DNA of 64,000 nt from the NCBI GenBank assembly GCA_024408655.1, contig JAKSUV010000002.1, forward strand, positions 34,159 to 98,158, given 5' to 3'. Position numbers and translations under genes: made by a program. This document shows, piece by piece, positions 9,351 to 17,650 of the stretch. Numbering within the stretch: position 1 is the stretch's first letter; the number at the start of each line of letters is the position of its first letter. This stretch comes from Bacilli bacterium (lineage in GTDB: Bacteria; Bacillota_I; Bacilli_A; RFN20; CAG-826). The notes under the pieces were generated by a model that had not been told where the DNA came from, searched no databases, and saw nothing but the letters and a program-made list of their open reading frames with translations.

Positions 9351-10218
9351 CGCGTTAGCGAAATTCTATCAAAACCTTCTCGCGGTTAAAGGCTGTGCGA
9401 AGACCACCGTTACATCTTATGATCAAGATTTAAAACAATTTTTTATCTTATTTAAAGATAAGAAGACTACTGACGATTTAGAGCCCACTGATTTAACGGA
9501 TTTCTTAGCGAGTGAATTAAATAAAGGTCACGCGGTTTCAACCGCCCTCCGTCGTCTCACTGCTTCCCGGGCCTTCTACGCTTTTTTAGTTAGCGAAAAC
9601 ATTATCCATATCGCTTTACCAAAAATCTCTGCGCCCAAAACCATTAAAACTTTGCCTAATGTTTTAAGCGTTGAAGAAGTGGAAGCGTTGTTAAACGCTC
9701 CCGATGTTAATAAGGGAGATGGGGTACGTGACCGGGCGATGCTTGAGTTAATGTATGGAAGTGGGCTCCGAGTAAGTGAACTCATTAATGTCCAAATTAA
9801 AGATATTAACTTTGTTAAACACACGATTACTATCCGCGGAAAAGGGAGCAAGATGCGGCGAGTAAGCGTTGGTGAATACGCCCTTGAATGGATTGCTAAT
9901 TATATTAATCATGTCCGTTGTCACAACATTGGACGCACGAATAAATATTTATTTTTAAATCGTTATGGCGAACCATTAAGCCGCCAATACTTTTTTAAGT
10001 TAGTCAAAAAATATGCCGCTCAGGTTGGGATTAGCGAAAACATTTCGCCTCATACTTTGCGGCATAGCTTTGCTACCCATATGCTCGAAAATGGGGCTAA
10101 GCTTATCTCGGTTCAAGAAATGCTTGGTCATGAAAATTTGGCGACCACCCAAATTTATACTCACGTTTCAACTAGACGCATTAAAGAAGCATATGATTTA
10201 TATATCAAAGACAAGTAG
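9337..10218 (+). CDS. Tyrosine recombinase XerC/XerD type
   Basis: Site-specific recombinase of 293 residues, the usual Xer length, which would resolve chromosome dimers at dif. An N-terminal SAM-like DNA-binding domain (about 1-105) precedes the catalytic domain with Arg145 (GSGLRVSEL), His239-x-x-Arg242 (PHTLRHSFATHML), His265 (LGHENL) and the nucleophile Tyr274 (TQIYTHVS). All catalytic residues are present. The position after dinB and directly before deoB resembles the xerD-deoB (ripX-drm) order of Bacillus, which favours XerD, but sequence alone does not separate C from D here. No integrase-type neighbours or attachment sites are seen, so a housekeeping role is preferred. Confidence 0.9.
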   Translation: MEIVDALAKFYQNLLAVKGCAKTTVTSYDQDLKQFFILFKDKKTTDDLEPTDLTDFLASELNKGHAVSTALRRLTASRAFYAFLVSENIIHIALPKISAPKTIKTLPNVLSVEEVEALLNAPDVNKGDGVRDRAMLELMYGSGLRVSELINVQIKDINFVKHTITIRGKGSKMRRVSVGEYALEWIANYINHVRCHNIGRTNKYLFLNRYGEPLSRQYFFKLVKKYAAQVGISENISPHTLRHSFATHMLENGAKLISVQEMLGHENLATTQIYTHVSTRRIKEAYDLYIKDK

Positions 10219-10220
10219 TT

Positions 10221-10226
10221 TATAAT
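10221..10226 (+). promoter_or_regulatory. Candidate -10 box, deoB
   Basis: A perfect TATAAT ends eight bases before the deoB ATG. The intervening bases end AAAAGG directly against the ATG, with no room for a normal ribosome-site spacing. No good -35 hexamer is visible, so this is one of the weaker members of the leaderless-start set. Confidence 0.4.
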
Positions 10227-10234
10227 ATAAAAGG

Positions 10235-11428
10235 ATGAAAAAGTATCAACGGATCTTTGTAATTGTTATGGATAGTCTTGGGGTCGGCGAGATGCCTGAC
10301 GCCGCATTATTTCACGATGCAAATAGTAATACCCTTAAACATATCATTGAAAAAGCCGGGCCGATTAACGCCCCAACTTTAGAAAAACTTGGGATGGGTG
10401 ATTTTGTGAATATCGGCTTTAAGAAAGTCAATCATCCTCATTCCTACACCTCTATTATGTGCGAAACGAGTAATGGTAAAGACACGATGACGGGACACTG
10501 GGAAATGATGGGAATTAATACAACAAAGCCATTCCAAACTTTTACTGATACAGGCTTCCCACAGAGTTTAGTTGATGAATTAAGCAAGGCTACCGGTTAT
10601 AAATTTATTGGTAATTACGCTAGTAGTGGAACAAAAATAATTGAACTTCTTGGCGAAGAACATATGCGTGATAAATCACTCATCCTTTATACAAGTAGTG
10701 ATTCCGTTCTTCAAATTGCCGCTCACGAAGAGGTGATTCCGCTTCAAGAACTTTATCGCGTCTGCGAAATCGCTCGTAAGATATGCATGAAACCTGAATA
10801 TTTTGTCGGTCGGATTATTGCGCGCCCATTTGTCGGAAAAGATAAAACAAGTTTTAAACGCATCACAGGTGACCGGCATGACATTGCGGTTTCACCAAGC
10901 GAAGCAACGGTGCTTGATATATTAAAAGAAAATCATATTGCTACGGTTGGGGTTGGCAAAATTGGCGATATCTTTAATCAACAAGGTATTAGCAAGTCGA
11001 TTAAAACAAGAAATAATGTCGAAGGAATGCAAGTAACAATCGACTTAGCCAAGAAAGAAAATAATCCCGGACTTTACTTTGTAAACCTTGTCGAATTTGA
11101 TAGCGAATTCGGTCATCGACGTGACCCAAAAGGCTATAAAGGCTGCATTGAAGAATTTGACCAATACTTAGCGAAGTTATTACCCGTTATGCGTGATGAT
11201 GATTTACTAATTTTGACCGCCGATCATGGCAATGACCCGACGATGCCTGGTAGCGATCACACTCGCGAAAAAGTTCCTTTTATTGCTTATTCTAAGCAAA
11301 TAAGTGGTGGAAAAATGCTCAGTGAACGTTCGACTTTCGCCGATATTGGTGCGAGTGTTTTAATTAACTTCAATTTAAAGAAAAAACCGCATCTTCTTGG
11401 TAAAGAAATATCCGAATTATTTTTATAA
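10235..11428 (+). CDS. deoB: Phosphopentomutase
   Basis: Interconverts ribose-1-phosphate (or deoxyribose-1-phosphate) with the 5-phosphate, linking nucleoside salvage to the pentose phosphate pathway. The 397-residue length fits. Alkaline-phosphatase-superfamily metal motifs are visible: VMDSLGVGEMPDA at the N-terminus with the phosphorylated Thr in GKDTMTGHWEMMG, plus TADHGNDPTMPGSDHTRE near residue 330. It works downstream of the purine nucleoside phosphorylase (deoD) at 31.7 kb, so nucleosides taken up by the BMP transporter could be used as carbon source; that link is inferred. Confidence 0.96.
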   Translation: MKKYQRIFVIVMDSLGVGEMPDAALFHDANSNTLKHIIEKAGPINAPTLEKLGMGDFVNIGFKKVNHPHSYTSIMCETSNGKDTMTGHWEMMGINTTKPFQTFTDTGFPQSLVDELSKATGYKFIGNYASSGTKIIELLGEEHMRDKSLILYTSSDSVLQIAAHEEVIPLQELYRVCEIARKICMKPEYFVGRIIARPFVGKDKTSFKRITGDRHDIAVSPSEATVLDILKENHIATVGVGKIGDIFNQQGISKSIKTRNNVEGMQVTIDLAKKENNPGLYFVNLVEFDSEFGHRRDPKGYKGCIEEFDQYLAKLLPVMRDDDLLILTADHGNDPTMPGSDHTREKVPFIAYSKQISGGKMLSERSTFADIGASVLINFNLKKKPHLLGKEISELFL

Positions 11429-11437
11429 AATAATTTT

Positions 11438-11467
11438 TTGCCAAATATTATCTAAGCGTTGTATAAT
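11438..11467 (+). promoter_or_regulatory. Promoter of the PP2C/ATPase regulator gene
   Basis: TTGCCA at 11438-11443, an 18-bp spacer, and TATAAT at 11462-11467. Transcription would start near 11474, leaving a leader of only about 15 bases before the ATG at 11489. This promoter overlaps the in-frame TTG at 11459, which therefore cannot be the start codon. Confidence 0.65.
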
Positions 11468-11488
11468 TATTGCATAATTAAAGATTTT

Positions 11489-14185
11489 ATGGCGCTTTCA
11501 ATTTTTATAGTTATTATCTGCTCACTCAGCGTTGTAGGAATGGTCGGAGTAGTTTTGTTTTTGCTTCCACTGATTAAGCCATATAACAAGCTCCCGCAAT
11601 TGTATAAAGATTTAATTATCGGTACGCTCTTCCTTCTTTTAAATATTATTTTAATGAGTTTCAGCGTAGTTGGTGGTGAAGGCGAAGCACAAATTCGCTT
11701 TTCGCCTTGTATATTACCTCCACTAGTGGTTTCACTATTATTTAATTACCCTGCTGCTTTGGTGACCACTATTGGCAGTTTCTTCTACCGCACCTTCTTT
11801 AACTTTACATCAGTTGATTTAATTCGTTATAGTTCCGCTTTTAGTATCTTAATCGCAATGGTGATTGGAGCGTTATTGCAGCATTACATCTTTAATAAAA
11901 AAGAAACTGGCGTCCGTTTAAACTACGTTTATGGTTTCTTTATTGGTAGCATTGTTGAAACCATTAGAATGTTCACTACCATCATCGCCAACATGGATAT
12001 AATTGATCTTATTTATCCCTCCATAGTTATAATGGATATTTTTTCAATCTTCACGGCTGGTATCACCACTGCCTTTAGCGTACTTATTTTGATGATTTAT
12101 AGGAAAGAAAGCATTCGTTTACGTCTCCGCCACGATGATCGGATCAATTCGAAAGTGCAAAAACGAACATTAGGCGCGATTGTGCTTTGCTCCCTTATTT
12201 CCCTCATTCTAACTAGTTCTGTTGCTAACAATCAAGCAAAAATTAATACTAATGCCACCATTGTTAACGCTAACTACAACATTGCTAACGAGATTCATAA
12301 CACTAGAATTCCGGACCCGGAGAAAAAAGAATCAGAATGGTCGATTGCTCTCGCTAACATTAAACAGTACGTTAAAACTCGTTCTGTTCAAAAAACCGGC
12401 TATATTGTTATTATTACTGACCAAGATATAGTATTGGATGGCGGCACGTGCAAAAAAGGCGAAATATTTGCCACCCATATGGATCAACTTTCGTTACGCG
12501 GTATTCCGTTTAAATTATCAAGTGGTCGCACCATATGGGAAGATGAGGAAAAGAATAATGTGGTAGTTCGTAATTGGCGAAATGAAGATTACGCAATGGC
12601 TTGGACAGACGTCTCGTCCTACACACAACCAGACGAGATTTGGATTCCATATGCTTTTCATATTGTTTCGCTAATTCCGATGACTGAAATTGATGCTAAC
12701 TTTGGTGTTTCTGTCCGTATTTCGGTGTATTTACAAATAATGATATTCGCTATTCTCTACCTTATTATCATTCGTTTTATTAGTAAGAAAGTTGTGAAAA
12801 ATATTACTGATATCAACTCAACATTGATCGATATCTCGGAAGGCAATTTAAACGCTAAGGTTGACGCTACCGGTTCACGTGAATTTGTTACTTTAAGTCA
12901 AAACATCAATCTTGCCGTCGGTTCACTTAAGAATTATTCCGACGAAATATCCCGTCGTCTTGAACAAGAAACTGAGTTAGCCATTAACATTCAAAAGAAC
13001 TCTGTTATGACAAACTTCCCGAATGAACCTAACTTTGAAGTTTATGGTAGTATGCGAACGGCTCAAGAAATTGGTGGCGACTTCTACGAGTATATTAAAT
13101 TAAGTGACGACAAAGTCGTCTTCTTACTCGCTGACGTTATCGGAACCGGCATCGCCGCGGCCATGTACATGGTGCGCGCTAAGACTTTCCTACGTACTCT
13201 CTTAGTGCTTGATGAAAAGACCAAGTCAATTAATTTATCATCTGTTGTAAATCGGATGAATCAAGAATTCGCAACTGATAACATTATGAAAAGTGGGATG
13301 TCAATGTGGATTGGTTTACTCGACATGAAGACGAATACTTTACAATATATTAGCGCCGATCACCCCGCGCCACTCGTTGCACTTGAAGATAAAGTCTATC
13401 GTCCATTACCTTGTCGCTCAAACGTCTATATCGGTATCGAAAAAGAGTATAACTACGAAGTAGAAACCATCACTTTTGCTCCGGGTAGCGAAATCTTACT
13501 TTATACTGCTGGTGTCACCCAAATTCGTAATAAGAGCGGGCAGATGTTTGGTCTAGAAGCGCTGACTGAGTTAGTCAATTCAACTAGATACTTTACGATG
13601 AAACAATTAGTACAAAATATTAATGACCGCCTTGATGAATATAACAAAGGTGGCGTCCAAATTAATGATGACTTAACCTTCTTAAGCTTTGCTTTCACTG
13701 GCTTAAAAGATAAGAAGCCCGAACACGAAATTACCTTAAAAGCGATTCCGAACAACACACCGATTGCCACGAAGTTTGTTGAGTCCATTATGCAACAATA
13801 TAACTGCTCACAAAAATCACAAGCGATTATGTTAATCGCGGTGGACGAACTCTTTAGTAACATTGCCTACTATGCCTATAAGGGTAAAGAAGGCGGTGGT
13901 AATGGTACCATCCGGATTGAAATCAAAGACAAAGTCTTTAAGATGCAATTAATCGATAACGGCATCCCCTTTAACCCGTTAGCCCACTTAGATCCTAATT
14001 ACATCAATAGTAGCGCCGAAGAAAGAACTAACAAAGGTGGTTTAGGTATCTTCATGGTCCGCCGGAGCGTTGATGATATGCAATACGTTTACGAAAATGG
14101 CCAAAACATTTTGACCATTATTAAGACCATCCCAGAAATGCACGAAGAAGAATTTAAAGATTCTTATTCCACGACCCGCGATTAA
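11489..14185 (+). CDS. Membrane SpoIIE-type PP2C phosphatase with C-terminal anti-sigma-like ATPase
   Basis: 898-residue membrane regulator. Residues about 1-215 hold a multi-pass domain resembling the 5TMR-LYT sensor (charged loop VRLNYVYGF, RFSPCILPPLVV). About 225-245 is a further membrane segment, 245-405 an extracytoplasmic sensor-like region, 409-431 a last membrane helix and 434-480 a HAMP-like linker. A SpoIIE/RsbU PP2C phosphatase follows (EIGGDFYEY near 526, LLADVIGTGIAAAM near 547). The end is an RsbW-type HATPase (DELFSNIAYYAY near 786, GGLGIFMVRRS near 850). Phosphatase and kinase-fold ATPase in one chain suggests partner switching. No RsbV-like anti-sigma antagonist or alternative sigma factor is in the window, so the target is unknown. 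Confidence 0.85.
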   Translation: MALSIFIVIICSLSVVGMVGVVLFLLPLIKPYNKLPQLYKDLIIGTLFLLLNIILMSFSVVGGEGEAQIRFSPCILPPLVVSLLFNYPAALVTTIGSFFYRTFFNFTSVDLIRYSSAFSILIAMVIGALLQHYIFNKKETGVRLNYVYGFFIGSIVETIRMFTTIIANMDIIDLIYPSIVIMDIFSIFTAGITTAFSVLILMIYRKESIRLRLRHDDRINSKVQKRTLGAIVLCSLISLILTSSVANNQAKINTNATIVNANYNIANEIHNTRIPDPEKKESEWSIALANIKQYVKTRSVQKTGYIVIITDQDIVLDGGTCKKGEIFATHMDQLSLRGIPFKLSSGRTIWEDEEKNNVVVRNWRNEDYAMAWTDVSSYTQPDEIWIPYAFHIVSLIPMTEIDANFGVSVRISVYLQIMIFAILYLIIIRFISKKVVKNITDINSTLIDISEGNLNAKVDATGSREFVTLSQNINLAVGSLKNYSDEISRRLEQETELAINIQKNSVMTNFPNEPNFEVYGSMRTAQEIGGDFYEYIKLSDDKVVFLLADVIGTGIAAAMYMVRAKTFLRTLLVLDEKTKSINLSSVVNRMNQEFATDNIMKSGMSMWIGLLDMKTNTLQYISADHPAPLVALEDKVYRPLPCRSNVYIGIEKEYNYEVETITFAPGSEILLYTAGVTQIRNKSGQMFGLEALTELVNSTRYFTMKQLVQNINDRLDEYNKGGVQINDDLTFLSFAFTGLKDKKPEHEITLKAIPNNTPIATKFVESIMQQYNCSQKSQAIMLIAVDELFSNIAYYAYKGKEGGGNGTIRIEIKDKVFKMQLIDNGIPFNPLAHLDPNYINSSAEERTNKGGLGIFMVRRSVDDMQYVYENGQNILTIIKTIPEMHEEEFKDSYSTTRD

Positions 14186-14203
14186 TCCATTGATTAATTA
14201 ACA

Positions 14204-14983
14204 ATGAAAAGATTCAATAAATTCAGTCGCGACCAAAAAATCATTTTCTATAATATTGTCGGAATTGTTGTTCTCTTTTTCTTGTGGTGGATTGTTTCGG
14301 CAATTGTTAATAATCCCAATTTCCCAACACCGATTGTTGTTACTCCAACCTTCTTTAGCTTATTAGGAGTCGGTTACACCTACGTCGCGATTGGCGGCAC
14401 TTTCTTTCGTTTACTAATTGCTTTCCTAATTAGTTTTCTAATTGGCGCGATTCTAGGCACGCTTGGTGGCTACTTTTATCGCTTTGACGCCATTATGAAA
14501 CCAATCGTTGGTTTCTTTCGGGCGTTACCAACCGCCGCGGTGATGCTAATTGTAGCAGCGTTAGTGAACCCGGTCTTAGGTACCATTATTATTACTACTT
14601 TAATCATGTTTCCGATTATTTATGCTGCCTTTAAAGATGGAGTGGTGCAAATTAATAAAGATTATAATGACAAGATGAAAATGGATAATGTTACTTTAAA
14701 GAATTCGTTCTTTAAGATTTATGTACCGTTATTATCCCCTTATATGATGCTAGGGATCTCTCAAGCCGTGGGGTTAGGATTAAAGGTTTCCGTCATGAGT
14801 GAAGTGGTGGGGAAAAGTTCAGGAGCGATTGCCGGGTTAGGACGCCTAATTATTGATACTGAATCGCCAACGGAAAAAGTTGCCTATTGTCTTATTACTA
14901 TATTAATAATAATTATTATTGATATACTGCTTTATTTTGTGAAGCGAGGATTAAAGGTTTATGCTCACCGAAAATCAAACTAA
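14204..14983 (+). CDS. ABC transporter permease, SsuC/TauC/ThiX-like, orphan
   Basis: 259-residue inner-membrane permease with about six hydrophobic segments and the BPD_transp_1 EAA-type loop (GFFRALPTAAVMLIVAAL and ENVTLKNSFFKIYVPLLSP-like region near residues 165-185). The family transports sulfonates, taurine, nitrate or thiamine precursors; the substrate cannot be told here. Neither an ATPase nor a binding protein is adjacent, so its partners must be encoded elsewhere. It begins 18 bases after the phosphatase gene and its end overlaps the sirtuin start by 23 bases. Confidence 0.8.
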   Translation: MKRFNKFSRDQKIIFYNIVGIVVLFFLWWIVSAIVNNPNFPTPIVVTPTFFSLLGVGYTYVAIGGTFFRLLIAFLISFLIGAILGTLGGYFYRFDAIMKPIVGFFRALPTAAVMLIVAALVNPVLGTIIITTLIMFPIIYAAFKDGVVQINKDYNDKMKMDNVTLKNSFFKIYVPLLSPYMMLGISQAVGLGLKVSVMSEVVGKSSGAIAGLGRLIIDTESPTEKVAYCLITILIIIIIDILLYFVKRGLKVYAHRKSN

Positions 14984-15704
14984 ATTAAAAGCGCTAATTA
15001 AAACAAGTAAACATATTGTCTTTTTAACCGGTGCGGGTATTTCTAAACCAAGTGGAATACCAGATATCCGTGGGGCCGATGGCTTAAGTAAACGCCAAGC
15101 GAATGATATTAAATATGGGGCAACCTATGAAGAAATCGTTTCCCATAGTTACTTTATGATGGAAACCGCCAAATTCTATCGTTATTACTTTAACGAGATG
15201 ATTTATTTAGACGCAAAACCCAATAAAGCGCACCTTGCGATTACGCGACTAGGTGATAAGGCAACTGTCGTTACCCAAAACATTGACGCCCTCCATACGC
15301 GTGCGGGTTCAAAAGACGTCATTGAAGTACATGGATCAACCTATAAAAATCGGTGCCTTGGATGCCACCAATTTTATACCCTTGATGAGGTGCTAAAATT
15401 AAGGGACGAAAATGGGGTACCAAAATGCCCAAAATGTGGCAAGGTAATTAAGCCCGAAGTTGTCCTCTTTGAGGAAGCCTTAAATGAAGCGGATATTGAT
15501 GCGGCCGTGAACGCGATGATGCACGCCGATTTACTTATAGTAATCGGGAGCAGTTTAGTGGTGAACCCGGCGGCTAGTTTGCCTTTCTATTATCCGGGTA
15601 AGAACTTCGTCATTATTAATAAAGAACCAACGCCTTTAGACGCTCGGGCGAGCATCATCATCCGGGAACCAGTCGAAAGCTTTATTGACGAGGTCATAGA
15701 CTAA
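14961..15704 (+). CDS. cobB: NAD-dependent protein deacylase (sirtuin, Sir2/CobB)
   Basis: Cytosolic NAD-dependent lysine deacylase, 247 residues. The NAD-binding GAGISKPSGIPDIRG begins at about residue 23, TQNIDALH carries the catalytic region with EVHGS (catalytic His), and two Cys pairs (CLGCH and CPKCG) form the zinc ribbon. IGSSLVVNPAASLP is the C-terminal nucleotide-binding strand. The ATG follows AAAGG with only three bases of spacing inside the permease gene, so coupling is likely. It is the last gene of the plus-strand run before a terminator. Confidence 0.93.
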   Translation: MLTENQTKLKALIKTSKHIVFLTGAGISKPSGIPDIRGADGLSKRQANDIKYGATYEEIVSHSYFMMETAKFYRYYFNEMIYLDAKPNKAHLAITRLGDKATVVTQNIDALHTRAGSKDVIEVHGSTYKNRCLGCHQFYTLDEVLKLRDENGVPKCPKCGKVIKPEVVLFEEALNEADIDAAVNAMMHADLLIVIGSSLVVNPAASLPFYYPGKNFVIINKEPTPLDARASIIIREPVESFIDEVID

Positions 15705-15729
15705 TTTAGTAGTTTTATAGTAAATGTGG

Positions 15730-15763
15730 AAAAGTCACATTTCGGTGGGAAAGTGGCTTTTTT
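15730..15763 (+). terminator. Intrinsic terminator after the sirtuin gene
   Basis: AAAAGTCAC pairs with GTGGCTTTT (one G-U pair) and is followed by TTT. In the opposite direction the stem also ends in CTTTT, so it may act weakly on minus-strand transcripts coming through rsfS. The rest of 15705-15915 is AT-rich; only short TTTAGTAG/CTACTAAA repeats are visible and no gene. Confidence 0.7.
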
Positions 15764-15915
15764 ACTTCCAAATTTTATGTTTAGTATTTTTTGTTATATT
15801 CTTAAAAATACCATAAATACGCTACTTTATACATTTAAGTTAACATAATATACCTTATGCGAAGTTATATTGAATTTTGCTAAATCTACTAAATTTACTG
15901 CGGCGGTCACTGCCA

Positions 15916-16245
15916 CTACTTCGACTTCTTGTTGAGTAACTCTTCTAGGTTAAACCGGGCACGTTCGGCTTTCGAGAAGATATTAATAATATAAGAATAG
16001 GCATCCACTAAAACCCACCCACTACTACTACGACCTTCAACGTGGTTGATCTTAATTTTGTTCTTTTCTAGGGTATCAACTACCGCATCTTTGATGGCGT
16101 CAATTTGGCGGGGATTATTCGCGGAGGCGATGATATAAAAGTCAGCAAAAGGTGTCCGACTTTTGACATCAATAATTTCAATCTTTTCACCCTTCTTTTC
16201 ACTGATGGATTTTTTAATGATTTTTAGTGCGTCTTTTTGGTTCAT
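15916..16245 (-). CDS. rsfS: Ribosomal silencing factor RsfS
   Basis: 109-residue RsfS/Iojap-family protein that binds L14 and blocks subunit joining when nutrients are limiting. Typical features are the N-terminal IIKKSISEKKGEKIEIIDV, TPFADFYIIASANNPRQIDAI and the C-terminal WVLVDAYSYIINIFS. An AGGAG site precedes the ATG. It is the last gene of the yqeG-yqeH-yhbY-nadD/yqeK-rsfS block, the same order as in Bacillus. Confidence 0.94.
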   Translation of the reverse strand: MNQKDALKIIKKSISEKKGEKIEIIDVKSRTPFADFYIIASANNPRQIDAIKDAVVDTLEKNKIKINHVEGRSSSGWVLVDAYSYIINIFSKAERARFNLEELLNKKSK

Positions 16246-16254
16246 ATTTTACTC

Positions 16255-17355
16255 CTATTTTCCAAGGTATAATTCCATGCATTTTTTGGTGAGTGGATTA
16301 TCAAAAGATAATTGGTGCTTAATAAGGTGCTCGCGGTTCGCCGCTAGGACATCATAAAAACCAGCATCGATATCATCCATACACCCTTTAATTAATTTAC
16401 TACTATCATAATCACGTAATGGGTCAAGCTTATCCGCCGCGTAAACAATTTTGCTAATGGTTGGCATATGGGCCTTACCCGTCGCGTGATAGGTAATCGC
16501 ATCTAACACCACTTCATCAGTGATTCCTAATTCGTTTTTCGCGATATAGGCACCAACAAATTGGTGATAAAGAGTCGCGGGCACTTGATGATAATACTCA
16601 GAATAATACTTTTGCATGATTAAGCGCATCTTATCTTCATCGACCTTTTTACCAAGATCATGTAATAAACCCGCAATATAGCATTGAGCGGGATCAATTT
16701 TATTGGCAATGGCAATCTTATAAGCAAGATTAGCGACACTTAAAGCGTGTTTAAAGCGTTTTTCGGTATAATATTTATCTTTTAATAATTTAATATAATA
16801 AAGTTCGTGCTTTTCAATGTATTGAATAACTGAATAAGTCGTATCTAAACCATTTAGGTGACGAATTGAGTGACTCGAAGCTGCCCCACTTTTATCATAA
16901 GTAAGACTATCCATCTTAAATTTGGCGACATTTTCACTTTTAATCACAATATCCGGACGATTAACATAAATAATTTTGGCGAGTTCCGCAATCCGCGCGG
17001 CGTCTTTCCATTTATCAAAGGCAGCAACTTGATCTGCTCCAATAAGTAAATAAAGCTGATAGGTTGGATAGAGCTTCTTAAAATGCTCTAAAGTATCGAC
17101 AGTATAGTTAATCTCATCATTACTCTTCATTTCGTAATCGGAAATAGTTAAGGAAGAGACATTAAGATCTTTTAAAGCGAGTTTAAGCATCTCGTAGCGT
17201 TCGTTAATTGAGGCGTGTGGCGCTTTCCAGCGTGGACTCTTCGCGGGTAAAAAGATGACATCCGCATTGAGTTTAAGTGAAGCATAAGAAGCAACCCTTA
17301 GGTGCGCATTATGAATGGGATCAAAGGTCCCGCCAAAGATAATTAACTTTTCCAT
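16255..17355 (-). CDS. nadD: Fused nicotinate-nucleotide adenylyltransferase and HD phosphohydrolase (NadD-YqeK)
   Basis: 366-residue fusion. Residues about 1-187 are NadD, which adenylates nicotinate mononucleotide in NAD synthesis: GGTFDPIHNAH at 8-18 and SSHSIRHL near 160 are its nucleotidyltransferase motifs. Residues about 188-366 are a YqeK-type HD domain (first His at about 203, HD at 232-233), a family shown to hydrolyse Ap4A. In Bacillus these are separate adjacent genes; a nadD-HD fusion is also known in Mycoplasma. It starts right after the yhbY stop (TAATATG), with no clear ribosome site, so coupling to yhbY is likely. Confidence 0.93.
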   Translation of the reverse strand: MEKLIIFGGTFDPIHNAHLRVASYASLKLNADVIFLPAKSPRWKAPHASINERYEMLKLALKDLNVSSLTISDYEMKSNDEINYTVDTLEHFKKLYPTYQLYLLIGADQVAAFDKWKDAARIAELAKIIYVNRPDIVIKSENVAKFKMDSLTYDKSGAASSHSIRHLNGLDTTYSVIQYIEKHELYYIKLLKDKYYTEKRFKHALSVANLAYKIAIANKIDPAQCYIAGLLHDLGKKVDEDKMRLIMQKYYSEYYHQVPATLYHQFVGAYIAKNELGITDEVVLDAITYHATGKAHMPTISKIVYAADKLDPLRDYDSSKLIKGCMDDIDAGFYDVLAANREHLIKHQLSFDNPLTKKCMELYLGK

Positions 17356-17356
17356 A

Positions 17357-17650
17357 TTAATTTAAGATAATCCGGTCTTTTTTATTTGGATTGGCTTTAT
17401 ATAAGACAATCGAATGACCAATTGTGGTCACTAGTTCACACTGCGTCGCAATAATAATCTCGTCGGTTAGTTTAGCCATTTCGCTTGTGATACTTCGATT
17501 AAAGTAAACTTTAATTAGTTCGTGCGCCTTTAAAGCGTTATTTAATAGCGCCACTACGGAAGCATCAACAGCGCCTTTACCGATTTGATACTTATGAGTG
17601 GAGGTATTCGCTAACGCTTTTAATTGTTTTTTATTTTTGTTTGTCAGCAT
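17357..17650 (-). CDS. yhbY: RNA-binding protein YhbY (CRM domain)
   Basis: 97-residue CRM-domain protein that associates with the pre-50S ribosome. MLTNKNKKQLKALA starts the domain, and the GKGAVDASVV segment corresponds to the conserved GxxG loop of the family. The ATG at 17650 is chosen because the family starts with this sequence; an earlier in-frame ATG lies further inside yqeH. It overlaps the end of yqeH by 20 bases, and no strong ribosome site is visible. Confidence 0.88.
   Translation of the reverse strand: MLTNKNKKQLKALANTSTHKYQIGKGAVDASVVALLNNALKAHELIKVYFNRSITSEMAKLTDEIIIATQCELVTTIGHSIVLYKANPNKKDRIILN

Noticed and set aside
9337..10218. Tyrosine recombinase as sign of an integrated element
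   Set aside because: It has Xer length, lies in a housekeeping gene run beside dinB and deoB, and there is no phage or conjugative gene, tRNA target or att-like repeat nearby.
11459..11488. Earlier TTG start for the phosphatase/ATPase gene
   Set aside because: The TTG overlaps the -10 box of a good promoter (TTGCCA-18-TATAAT), so it would not be in the mRNA; the ATG at 11489 also begins the first membrane helix.
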